Assembly: GCA_046081705.1 (NCBI GenBank)
Contig: JBJTWK010000021.1
Coordinates: 40,230-104,229, forward strand
DNA: 64,000 nucleotides
DNA from: IMCC26256 sp046081705
GTDB lineage: Bacteria; Actinomycetota; Acidimicrobiia; IMCC26256
Direction: 5' to 3'
In this document: positions 25,623-32,005 of the stretch, piece by piece
How positions within the stretch are numbered: the first letter of the stretch is position 1
Layout of the letters: each line of letters opens with the position of its first letter
The notes under the pieces: generated by a model
Told to the model about the DNA's origin: nothing
Seen by the model: the letters and a program-made list of their open reading frames with translations, nothing else
The model's database searches: none
Program-made: the position numbers and the translations under genes

Positions 25623-26630
25623 ATGACCGATCTCCACGTCGAGGTCGTCGCCCCGGCGACGGCGCAGCGACTCCTCCTGCTCGTGCACGGGTTCGGCGCG
25701 GACGAGCGCGACCTCGCCGGGCTGCTCCCGTACCTCGACCCCGACGGCGAGTACATCGTGGTCCTGCCCCGCGGCCCGATCGCCGTGCCCGGCACGCCCG
25801 GGTACGCCTGGTACACGTGGGGACCGGATGGGGCGCCCGACCTCGAGCGGTTCGCCGGGTCGCTCGCCGCCCTCGATGAGGTGCTCGAGGCAGCGTGCGC
25901 CGAGCGGGGGATCGACCGATCGACCGCGATCGTCGGGGGGTTCTCCCAGGGTGCGGGCCTCGCGCTCGCCCTCGGGCTGCTCGCCGGCCGCCCGACCCCC
26001 CGCGGGGTGCTCGCGCTCAGCCCGGCCCTGCCCGGTCCGCCGCTCCCGGTCGAGGTCGACGACGAGGCCATCACCCGGGTGCCGGTGCTCGTGGAGCACG
26101 GCAGTGACGACCCGATCGTCGCGGTCGATCGCGCCCGCGCCCTGGCCCGTGACCTCGAGGCGCGGGGTGTGCCGACGACCTACGTCGAGTTCCCGATGGG
26201 ACACGGGGTCGCGATGGAGGGCCTCGGGGTGGCCCGCGCCTGGTTGACCGCGGTGGAGGCGGGGGAGGCCCCCGCGGCGCCGGTGCCGGCGGATCCGCCC
26301 GAGGGCCCGGTCGCTCGGGTGACGACGGCGACCTTCGCCGACGAGGTGCTGCGGAGCCCGATCCCCGTGATCGTCGACTTCTGGGCGCCGTGGTGCCAGC
26401 CGTGCCGGCAGGTCTCACCGATCGTCGAGCAGATCGCAGTCATGCGCGAGGGCGCGTACAAGGTCGTGAAGGTCAACATCGACGAGGAACCGGGGCTGGC
26501 CCAGGAGTTCGGCATCCAGTCGATCCCGCTCATCGCGCTGTTCCGCAACGGTCGGCTCGAGCGCATGTCCCAGGGCGCCAAGCCCCGACCCCAGATCGAG
26601 GGTGACCTCGGGATGCTCGTCATCCCCTGA
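25623..26630 (+). CDS. Fusion of a phospholipase/carboxylesterase-type hydrolase and a thioredoxin
   Basis: One 335-residue frame holds two complete domains. Residues 1-210 are an alpha/beta hydrolase of the phospholipase/carboxylesterase family: oxyanion region VHGFGADERD, nucleophile S108 in GGFSQGAG, Asp in EHGSDDPIV (162/163), and His194 in MGHGVAMEGL. After a Pro/Ala linker, residues 230-335 are a thioredoxin with VDFWAPWCQPCRQVSP (C258, C261; Gln replaces the usual Gly of CGPC) and the cis-Pro SIPLIALF. No signal peptide, so cytosolic. There is no frameshift or internal stop at the junction. The enzyme pairing suggests thiol-dependent control or a thioester/disulfide substrate; that is inference. 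Confidence 0.85.
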   Translation: MTDLHVEVVAPATAQRLLLLVHGFGADERDLAGLLPYLDPDGEYIVVLPRGPIAVPGTPGYAWYTWGPDGAPDLERFAGSLAALDEVLEAACAERGIDRSTAIVGGFSQGAGLALALGLLAGRPTPRGVLALSPALPGPPLPVEVDDEAITRVPVLVEHGSDDPIVAVDRARALARDLEARGVPTTYVEFPMGHGVAMEGLGVARAWLTAVEAGEAPAAPVPADPPEGPVARVTTATFADEVLRSPIPVIVDFWAPWCQPCRQVSPIVEQIAVMREGAYKVVKVNIDEEPGLAQEFGIQSIPLIALFRNGRLERMSQGAKPRPQIEGDLGMLVIP

Positions 26631-26647
26631 CGGCGACCGTGCCAGTA

Positions 26648-26687
26648 CGCGACGAGGGCCCGACCGGACGGTCGGGCCCTCGTCGCG
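26648..26687. terminator. Perfect 18-base-pair hairpin between convergent genes
   Basis: Arms 26648-26665 and 26670-26687 are fully complementary with a GGAC tetraloop. It sits between the stops of the fusion gene (+) and the NlpC/P60 gene (-), so it can end transcripts from both sides. No T-run. Confidence 0.75.
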
Positions 26688-26702
26688 AGTGGTCGGTGTC
26701 GA

Positions 26703-27788
26703 TCAGCCCGGTCGGCCGACGCCCATCGGCGGGCGGAGCGGGGAGATCTTCACCACGTCACCGGTCTGGGGCGCGGTGATCACCATGCCGCCGCCGATGT
26801 AGAGGGACACGTGGTTCGACCCGTTCGGACCGTAGAAGACGAGGTCCCCCGGCTGGATCGCGCTCAGCGGCACGTGCGGCAGCATCCGGTACTGCGCACC
26901 CGAGAAGTGGGGCAGGCTCACCCCGGCCGCACCCCAGGCCGCCATCGTGAGGCCGGAGCAGTCGTAGGTGTTCGGGCCCGAGGTCGCGTACCGGTACGGC
27001 TTGCCGAGCTGGGCCCGGGCGAACGCGATGGCGGTCGCAGCCCGCGGCGAGGGGGCCGGGATGTTCGGGAAGAGCTCGGGGTTGCCGGTGCGGCCCCGCG
27101 GCGCCTGGGCGCCGACCCGGCCGGTGGCGGGGGCGACGCTGCGCAGCGCCGCCGCACGGGCCGCCGCCTCACGGCGGGCCTGCTCCTGGGCGACGAGGGT
27201 GGCGATCTCGCCCTTCACCCGGCCGAGCAGCCGCTGCTGCTCGGCGTTGGCCGCAGCGACCTGGGCCTTGGCCGCGTCGACCCGGTCGCGTTCGGCGGCC
27301 GCGGCAGCCTTCTGGCGCTCGAGGGCCGCCTCCTGGACCGCGAGGGCCTCGCGCGAACGCTGGAGCATCTCGAGGAGGGCGTCGTCGTGGGTCGCGGCGG
27401 CCGAGGCGTACTTCGACCGGATACCGATCTCGTTGACCTTCTTGACGTTGGTCGCCTGGAGCGGCGAGCCGGTCGTCGCGCCCTTGTAGATCGTGGCCGC
27501 TCGGTTCGAGAGCAGGGCCTGGATCCGGGCGGTCTCGGCCTGGGCGATCGCCGTGCGGTGCTGGGCCTCGGCGATCCCGGCCCGGGCCTGGGTGACCCGC
27601 ATCCGAGCGCCGTTGAGCTGCTCGGCGAGGGCACTGATGCGGGCGCCGTTCGCGGAGATCGACGCCTCGAGGGCGGCCGCCTGGCGGCGCTTCGAGTCGA
27701 CGGGGGCCGCGTGGGCCACGGTGGCGAGGCCGAGCGAGGTGCTCATGGCGATCGCGGTGAGGGGAAGGATCTTCTTCCGGAGGTTCAT
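26703..27788 (-). CDS. Secreted NlpC/P60 peptidoglycan endopeptidase with coiled coil (RipA-like)
   Basis: A 361-residue exported wall hydrolase. A signal peptide (MNLRKKILPLTAIAMSTSLG, cut near AHA-AP at 26-28) is followed by a long coiled coil, about residues 32-215, rich in A, E, Q and R, like the inhibitory helices of RipA and CwlO. The C-terminal NlpC/P60 domain (245-361) has C277 in TYDCSGL, H326 in SNHVSLYIG, and the third polar residue region MVITAPQTG. It should cleave the D-Glu-DAP bond in stem peptides during cell separation. Single gene with a long upstream region of 341 bases. Confidence 0.9.
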   Translation of the reverse strand: MNLRKKILPLTAIAMSTSLGLATVAHAAPVDSKRRQAAALEASISANGARISALAEQLNGARMRVTQARAGIAEAQHRTAIAQAETARIQALLSNRAATIYKGATTGSPLQATNVKKVNEIGIRSKYASAAATHDDALLEMLQRSREALAVQEAALERQKAAAAAERDRVDAAKAQVAAANAEQQRLLGRVKGEIATLVAQEQARREAAARAAALRSVAPATGRVGAQAPRGRTGNPELFPNIPAPSPRAATAIAFARAQLGKPYRYATSGPNTYDCSGLTMAAWGAAGVSLPHFSGAQYRMLPHVPLSAIQPGDLVFYGPNGSNHVSLYIGGGMVITAPQTGDVVKISPLRPPMGVGRPG

Positions 27789-28129
27789 GTGGGGGCCGTC
27801 CTCTGGTCTCGGGCGTTGGCTCGGGGCCTCGGTTGGTCCTTGCTGAACACGGATTGCACAGCGGTAGGACGAGCGCGCGACAGCACGAACTCGATTGCTG
27901 TCGGCCCCCAGACCCTACGCGGACAGGTCCTCCGGATGCGAGGCCGGGGCCCAATCTCGCCCTGACCTGCACCTCTGCCCGCGCGTGATTCGCGCGATAC
28001 ACGTGATTTCGCGGCCGGAATCCGGTGTGTCGTCGGGGTGCCGGACGCTGCGTCCGGGACCGGCCCGCGACGCGGGCTCCGGGGGCTCGATCGTGCTCCG
28101 GCCGCCCCGATCGGGACCCGGGACGAGGC
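27789..28129. other. Intergenic region of 341 bases upstream of the NlpC/P60 gene
   Basis: No gene is seen. It holds one perfect 7-base inverted repeat (GACAGCA / TGCTGTC, 27879-27902) that would form a 10-base-loop hairpin in the leader of the minus-strand wall hydrolase. I looked for the c-di-AMP riboswitch that often precedes such genes and did not find its conserved GGGGGAACC-like blocks. The region also holds the end of the convergent-reading neighbour's control sequences but no clear -10. Confidence 0.5.
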
Positions 28130-28570
28130 TCAGACGAGCTCGGGGGCCGACCAGGCCATCGCCGACGCGAGGGAGTCGGCGACCCGCTGCCACTCGGCCG
28201 CGTGCCACCCCTCCGCGGCGCCGCCGACCGAGGTGTCCTGCCGGACGTGGACGAGGGCCGGCAGCGTCGTGAGCCCGAGCGCGTCGACGAGGGCGCGGTC
28301 GGCATCGACGAAGGTCAGGTTGCGGTCGGCGTGGTCGCCGAGGATCCGGCGGGCGATCGTCGGCGTCGACGGGACCACGAGCGCCGTGTGGCAGTCGGCG
28401 TCGCCGAAGACCTTGAAGATCCGGTCGGCGATCGGGAGGTACTCGCGGGCGTCCATCTGGTCCGGCAGCACGATGAGGCAGAGGTGGAAGGTGGTCGTCC
28501 AGTCGTCGATGGACCGGACGTCGCCGCCGATGGTCGTGAGCGGGGTCTGCGGATCGGGGTTCGTGGCCAC
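28130..28570 (-). CDS. Thioredoxin-fold-like protein without CXXC
   Basis: A 146-residue cytosolic protein. TTTFHLCLIVLPDQMDAREYLPIADRIFKVFGDADCHTALVVPS and ILGDHADRNLTFVDADRALVDALGLTTLPALVHVRQD read like strands and helices of a thioredoxin fold, including the TLPALV cis-Pro segment. No CXXC motif is present at the usual place, so redox activity is unlikely. The start GTG has a leaderless promoter. It is divergent from the PPOX-fold gene; function unknown. Confidence 0.65.
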   Translation of the reverse strand: MATNPDPQTPLTTIGGDVRSIDDWTTTFHLCLIVLPDQMDAREYLPIADRIFKVFGDADCHTALVVPSTPTIARRILGDHADRNLTFVDADRALVDALGLTTLPALVHVRQDTSVGGAAEGWHAAEWQRVADSLASAMAWSAPELV

Positions 28571-28578
28571 GGCCCGGG

Positions 28579-28584
28579 ACGATA
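28579..28584 (-). promoter_or_regulatory. -10 element TATCGT, leaderless promoter
   Basis: On the minus strand TATCGT ends 8 bases before the GTG at 28570. Confidence 0.6.
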
Positions 28585-28599
28585 CCGCGCGAGCGTCGG

Positions 28600-28605
28600 T
28601 AGGCT
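28600..28605 (+). promoter_or_regulatory. -10 element TAGGCT of the PPOX-fold gene
   Basis: TAGGCT ends 7 bases before an in-frame GTG at 28613 and 55 bases before the GTG at 28661. Confidence 0.55.
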
Positions 28606-28660
28606 CGGGCTCGTGCCGACCACGGGCGTCGTGGTGCCGGACCGATCCGAGGAGCCCACG

Positions 28661-29122
28661 GTGAGCCGACGCGACATGATCCGGATGACCGAGGAGGAGG
28701 TCGCCGCCTACCTCGCGGAGCAGCGGGACCTCCAGGTGGCCTCGATCAACGCCGACGGCAGTCCGCACCTCGTCACGATGTGGTTCACCGTGCTCGACGG
28801 CGACATCTGCTTCTGGACCTACGGCCGGAGCCAGAAGATCGTCAACCTCCAGCGGGACCCCCGGGTGACGGTGCTCTGCGCCGACGGCGACGACTACGGC
28901 GAGCTCCGCGGGGTCACGATCTCGGGCCGGGCCACGATCCTCGAGGACCGCGGACCGGTGAACGAGATCGGCGAGGCCGTGTTCGAGAAGTACTGGGGCC
29001 CGATCAACGACGACGCGACCCGTGAGGGCGTGCGGTCGATGGGCGCCAAGCGTCTCGGCGTGCGCATCACCCCGGAGAAGGTCGTGTCCTGGGACCACTC
29101 GAAGCTGGCCGGCGCCTACTGA
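28661..29122 (+). CDS. PPOX-class split beta-barrel protein, probably F420-dependent
   Basis: A 153-residue flavin/F420-binding barrel. MTEEEVAAYLAEQRDLQVASINADGSPHLVTMWFTVLDGDICFWTYGRSQKIVNLQRDPRVTVL-type residues are the usual pattern of the actinobacterial pyridoxamine-oxidase-like family, many of which use F420. I place the start at GTG 28661 because GAGGAG lies 6 bases before it and because family members begin near the MTEEEV segment. A second in-frame GTG at 28613 sits at the leaderless position and would add 16 residues, so both starts may be used. Confidence 0.82.
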   Translation: MSRRDMIRMTEEEVAAYLAEQRDLQVASINADGSPHLVTMWFTVLDGDICFWTYGRSQKIVNLQRDPRVTVLCADGDDYGELRGVTISGRATILEDRGPVNEIGEAVFEKYWGPINDDATREGVRSMGAKRLGVRITPEKVVSWDHSKLAGAY

Positions 29123-29161
29123 CGGTCGGGCCGGTGGGCGGGCCGGTCCGTCGCCGCGGCA

Positions 29162-29179
29162 GCACGGCCCGCGCCGTGC
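29162..29179. terminator. Hairpin between convergent genes
   Basis: Seven-base arms GCACGGC / GCCGTGC with a CCGC loop, 40 bases after the PPOX-fold stop. A second 7-base repeat (GATCCCG / CGGGATC, 29270-29293) overlaps the end of the facing gene. Confidence 0.35.
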
Positions 29180-29291
29180 GCCGCGCCATGGACCGCGCCG
29201 AGCACCGCACGGCGACCTCGCCGCCCGACGAACCGACCTGACCCTCCGTCCGGCCTCCACCGGTCGCCGGATCCCGGGTCCGGGAGCGGGA

Positions 29292-30143
29292 TCAGCCGAG
29301 GCCGAGGGCCCGGAGCATGGCGGGCGGGAGCGCGAGCGGATCCTCGCCCGCGGCGAGCATCGCCGCCCGCTCGACGTTGATGGCGTCCCGTTCGGCCCGC
29401 TCGAGCCAGGTGTCCCACGGCCCGGTCGGGATCGCCGCTGGGTCGCCGGCTGCGTCGACGCAGGCCTGCAGGTACGCCTGGAGCGCGCGCACCTCCTCCT
29501 CGCCACCCACCGGCCCGTGCCCGGGCACGATCGTGTCGGCGAGGTCGGCGACCGCGTCGAGCACCGCGGCCCACTGCACGACGTCGCCCTGGAACGCGAG
29601 CGGGGTGACCCCGAAGAAGCACAGGTCCCCGGCGAAGAGCACCTCGGCCTCGGGCACGAGCACCATGACGTCGCCCGCGGTGTGTCCGGCCGCCGGGAGC
29701 AGCTCGACCCGGGGCGTCAGCTGGGCCGCGTCGTCGACGATGTGGCTCACCGGTCGGGTGCCGATCGCGGCCAACTCGTCGAACCCGTCGACGAACGCGG
29801 GCATGAACGACTTGTACGCGTCGAGCGGCATCGATTGGTCGAGCAGCTCGCTGGTCACTGGCGACCCCAGGACCATGGCGTTGCGGAAGGCCGCGGTGCC
29901 GCCGACGTGGTCGATGTGCGCGTGGGTCAGCACGACCCGCCGCACCGGGTGGCCGAGCGCGTTGACGGCCGCCGCGAACGGCTGCCACTGCGCCGGCACC
30001 ATGAGGGTGTCGATCACCGTGAGACCGTCGTCGTCGATGACCACGCCGGCGTTGCTCACGCCGGACTCACCGCCCGGCTGCAGCCAGACGAGCACCCCAT
30101 CGGCGATCTCGGCGAGCGTGTTCGTGGGCAGGTCTCGGGCCAT
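29292..30143 (-). CDS. Metallo-beta-lactamase-fold hydrolase
   Basis: A 283-residue protein with the di-metal motif THAHIDHVGG (HxHxDH), the later His in PAAGHTAGDVMVLV, Asp in LFAGDLCFFG and His in VPGHGPVG, so all usual zinc ligands are present. The start MARDLPTNTLAEIADGVLVWLQPGGE-SGVSNAG suggests a quinoprotein-relay/SoxH-like or lactonase-type branch rather than an antibiotic resistance enzyme. No signal peptide. Substrate unknown. Leaderless promoter; monocistronic. Confidence 0.84.
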   Translation of the reverse strand: MARDLPTNTLAEIADGVLVWLQPGGESGVSNAGVVIDDDGLTVIDTLMVPAQWQPFAAAVNALGHPVRRVVLTHAHIDHVGGTAAFRNAMVLGSPVTSELLDQSMPLDAYKSFMPAFVDGFDELAAIGTRPVSHIVDDAAQLTPRVELLPAAGHTAGDVMVLVPEAEVLFAGDLCFFGVTPLAFQGDVVQWAAVLDAVADLADTIVPGHGPVGGEEEVRALQAYLQACVDAAGDPAAIPTGPWDTWLERAERDAINVERAAMLAAGEDPLALPPAMLRALGLG

Positions 30144-30149
30144 GGAGCG

Positions 30150-30155
30150 AGGGTA
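30150..30155 (-). promoter_or_regulatory. -10 element TACCCT, leaderless promoter
   Basis: On the minus strand TACCCT ends 6 bases before the ATG at 30143. Confidence 0.6.
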
Positions 30156-30199
30156 CCGGGCGCGACCCGGCCCGGTTGGGCGCCGCCCCCGCGGCTGAT

Positions 30200-30205
30200 T
30201 ACGCT
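30200..30205 (+). promoter_or_regulatory. -10 element TACGCT, leaderless promoter of the lyase gene
   Basis: TACGCT ends 8 bases before the ATG at 30214. Confidence 0.6.
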
Positions 30206-30213
30206 CCGCCCCC

Positions 30214-31155
30214 ATGTCTGAACGCACGAAGAACCTGCCCCGCCGTTCCTGCCTCTCGATCCCCGGATCGAGCGAGAAGATGCTCGGGAAGGGCCCGAAC
30301 CTCGGTGCCGACATGGTGTTCCTCGACCTCGAGGACTCCGTCTCGCCGCTCGAGAAGGTCGCGGCCCGCGGCAAGGTGGTGCACGCCATCACGTCGCAGG
30401 ACTGGGGCGAGACGGTGCTGTGCGTGCGCGTCAACGCATGGGACACCGAGTGGACCGTGTACGACATCCTCGAGGTCGTCGGCAACGCCGGCCCGCGCCT
30501 CGAGGAGATCATGCTCCCCAAGGTGCAGTCGGCCGCCGAGGTCGTGGCGATGGACCTCCTGCTCACCCAGGTCGAGAAGGCGGCGGGACTCCCGCAGGGC
30601 CACATCGGCATCGAGGCGCAGATCGAGACGACCCGCGGCCTCATCAACGTCGAGGAGATCTGCGCCGCGTCCTCGCGGCTCGAGACGATCATCTTCGGCC
30701 CGGCGGACTTCGCCGCCTCGATGGAGATGCCGGTGCTCACCGGCGGCGTGCAGATCCCCGAGTACCCCGGGGACCACTTCCACTACGTGTTCTCGAAGAT
30801 CCTCATGGCCGGTCGCGCGAACGGCCTCCAGGTCATCGACGGCCCGTTCCTCAAGATCCGCGACCACGACGCGTTCCGCGACTACACGAACCGCACGAAG
30901 GTCCTCGGGTACGACGGCAAGTGGGCGCTGCACCCGGAGCAGGTGACGATCCTCAACGAGGTGTTCACGCCGACCCAGGAGCAGTTCGACAAGGCGTTCG
31001 ACATCCTCGACGCCTACAAGCAGGCGACGACCGAGGGCGAGCGCAAGGGCGCGGTCATGTTCGGCGACGAGATGATCGACGAGGCGAGCCGCAAGATGGC
31101 GATCAAGTTCGTCAGCCGCGGCGAGCGAGCCGGGATGACGCGCAGCGCCGAGTAG
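30214..31155 (+). CDS. CitE/HpcH family lyase, malyl-CoA / beta-methylmalyl-CoA lyase-like
   Basis: A 313-residue TIM-barrel lyase of the HpcH/HpaI superfamily. RRSCLSIPGSSEKMLGKGPNLGADMVFLDLEDSVSP is the opening of the Mcl1/CitE group; IEAQIETTRGLINVEEI and IIFGPADFAASM carry the Glu and Asp that bind Mg2+. GYDGKWALHPEQVTILNEVFTP completes the CoA-binding end. The lysine-rich, Mcl-like sequence favours cleavage of malyl-CoA or beta-methylmalyl-CoA to glyoxylate plus acetyl- or propionyl-CoA, as in the ethylmalonyl-CoA pathway; citramalyl-CoA lyase or a thioesterase role is possible. Lies 0.8 kb from a methylsuccinyl-CoA dehydrogenase-like gene. Confidence 0.83.
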   Translation: MSERTKNLPRRSCLSIPGSSEKMLGKGPNLGADMVFLDLEDSVSPLEKVAARGKVVHAITSQDWGETVLCVRVNAWDTEWTVYDILEVVGNAGPRLEEIMLPKVQSAAEVVAMDLLLTQVEKAAGLPQGHIGIEAQIETTRGLINVEEICAASSRLETIIFGPADFAASMEMPVLTGGVQIPEYPGDHFHYVFSKILMAGRANGLQVIDGPFLKIRDHDAFRDYTNRTKVLGYDGKWALHPEQVTILNEVFTPTQEQFDKAFDILDAYKQATTEGERKGAVMFGDEMIDEASRKMAIKFVSRGERAGMTRSAE

Positions 31156-31160
31156 TCGGC

Positions 31161-31178
31161 CGTCCCCGCTCGGGGACG
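31161..31178. terminator. Bidirectional hairpin between convergent genes
   Basis: CGTCCCC-GCTC-GGGGACG, perfect 7-base arms, fills the 24-base gap between the lyase stop (31155) and the stop of the membrane protein gene (31180). Confidence 0.6.
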
Positions 31179-31179
31179 C

Positions 31180-31878
31180 TCAGGCCGGTTCCTGATCGAC
31201 GGGCGGGTCGTCGAGGTGCGCCTCGAAGTCCTCGATGATCTCCTCGGGGGTCTCCTCGGGGCCCACGCCCGATCGCCCGGACCACGCCGCCCACAGGACC
31301 ACCGCGGTGACGGTGCCCACCGTGAGCAGCAACTGGTAGTCGGAGATCCAGTCGAGCACACCGCCGAGCGGACGCTCGAAGACGTCGGCGAGCACGCGCA
31401 CCAGGGTGATGCGAACGGCCACGCTCGCGAGTGCGGTCCCGAAGAACAGCGGCGCGGGCATCCGATCGGAGCCGGCGAGCATCGCGGTGATGTTGCCCGG
31501 GAACAGCGCGGTCACGGGGACGCGCGCCCGATGGAACTTGCGCTCGATCCAGAGCAGGGGGGCGAGGCCCCGCCCGGACCGTGATTCGGCCCACCGCAGC
31601 GCCCGGTCACCGAACCACCGGCCGAGCAGGTAGTAGGTGGTGAGGAAGGCCACGGCGCGCACGAGCGGGATCGTGAAGTACCAGATGGCGTCCACGCTCG
31701 GCGCGGTGAGGAACAGCCAGCGGAGCTTGGGGCTCAGCACGAGGAGGGCGAGCGGTGCCTCCTCGATGAGCGTCGGCGCGAGGGCGTTGCCGACGTAGAG
31801 CGCGATCGTGAATGCCGCCATCGGCACGGCGAGCACCGTGATGCGGGTGCGCTCGATCTTGGTGAAGGCGGTCGGCAT
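31180..31878 (-). CDS. DedA/VTT-like membrane protein
   Basis: A 232-residue membrane protein with about five hydrophobic segments. The middle part, RVPVTALFPGNITAMLAGSDRMPAPLFFGTALASVAVRIT, recalls the DedA re-entrant loop pattern (Arg, Pro-Gly, AG--RM--P-F), so I call it DedA-like, with caution since other DedA residues are weak. Such proteins act in lipid flipping and membrane homeostasis. The C-terminus is acidic (EETPEEIIEDFEAHLDD). ATG 31878 has GAAGG 8 bases upstream; GTG 31884 is an alternative. Confidence 0.55.
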   Translation of the reverse strand: MPTAFTKIERTRITVLAVPMAAFTIALYVGNALAPTLIEEAPLALLVLSPKLRWLFLTAPSVDAIWYFTIPLVRAVAFLTTYYLLGRWFGDRALRWAESRSGRGLAPLLWIERKFHRARVPVTALFPGNITAMLAGSDRMPAPLFFGTALASVAVRITLVRVLADVFERPLGGVLDWISDYQLLLTVGTVTAVVLWAAWSGRSGVGPEETPEEIIEDFEAHLDDPPVDQEPA

Positions 31879-31926
31879 GGTCACAGCCTTCCACGGTCGG
31901 CGGGTGGGGAGGGCGCGCCCGCCCCG

Positions 31927-31953
31927 GCGTCAGCTCGCCAGCGCATTCTCGGT
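31927..31953. repeat. 27-base direct repeat, copy 1
   Basis: Identical over 27 bases to 31979-32005, offset 52 bases. Copy 2 encodes the last residues (T-E-N-A-L-A-S-stop) of the acyl-CoA dehydrogenase; copy 1 lies just beyond its stop and keeps the same stop codon. Confidence 0.85.
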
Positions 31954-31978
31954 CGGGTCGGGTCGTCTGCGCCGGCTC

Positions 31979-32005
31979 GCGTCAGCTCGCCAGCGCATTC
32001 TCGGT
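31979..32005. repeat. 27-base direct repeat, copy 2 (3' end of the acyl-CoA dehydrogenase gene)
   Basis: This copy contains the functional end of the gene on the minus strand. The 25 bases between the copies are unrelated to it. Confidence 0.85.

Noticed and set aside
27789..28129. c-di-AMP (ydaO-type) riboswitch upstream of the NlpC/P60 gene
   Set aside because: Searched because such switches often control actinobacterial wall hydrolases, but its conserved blocks are not present on the minus strand.
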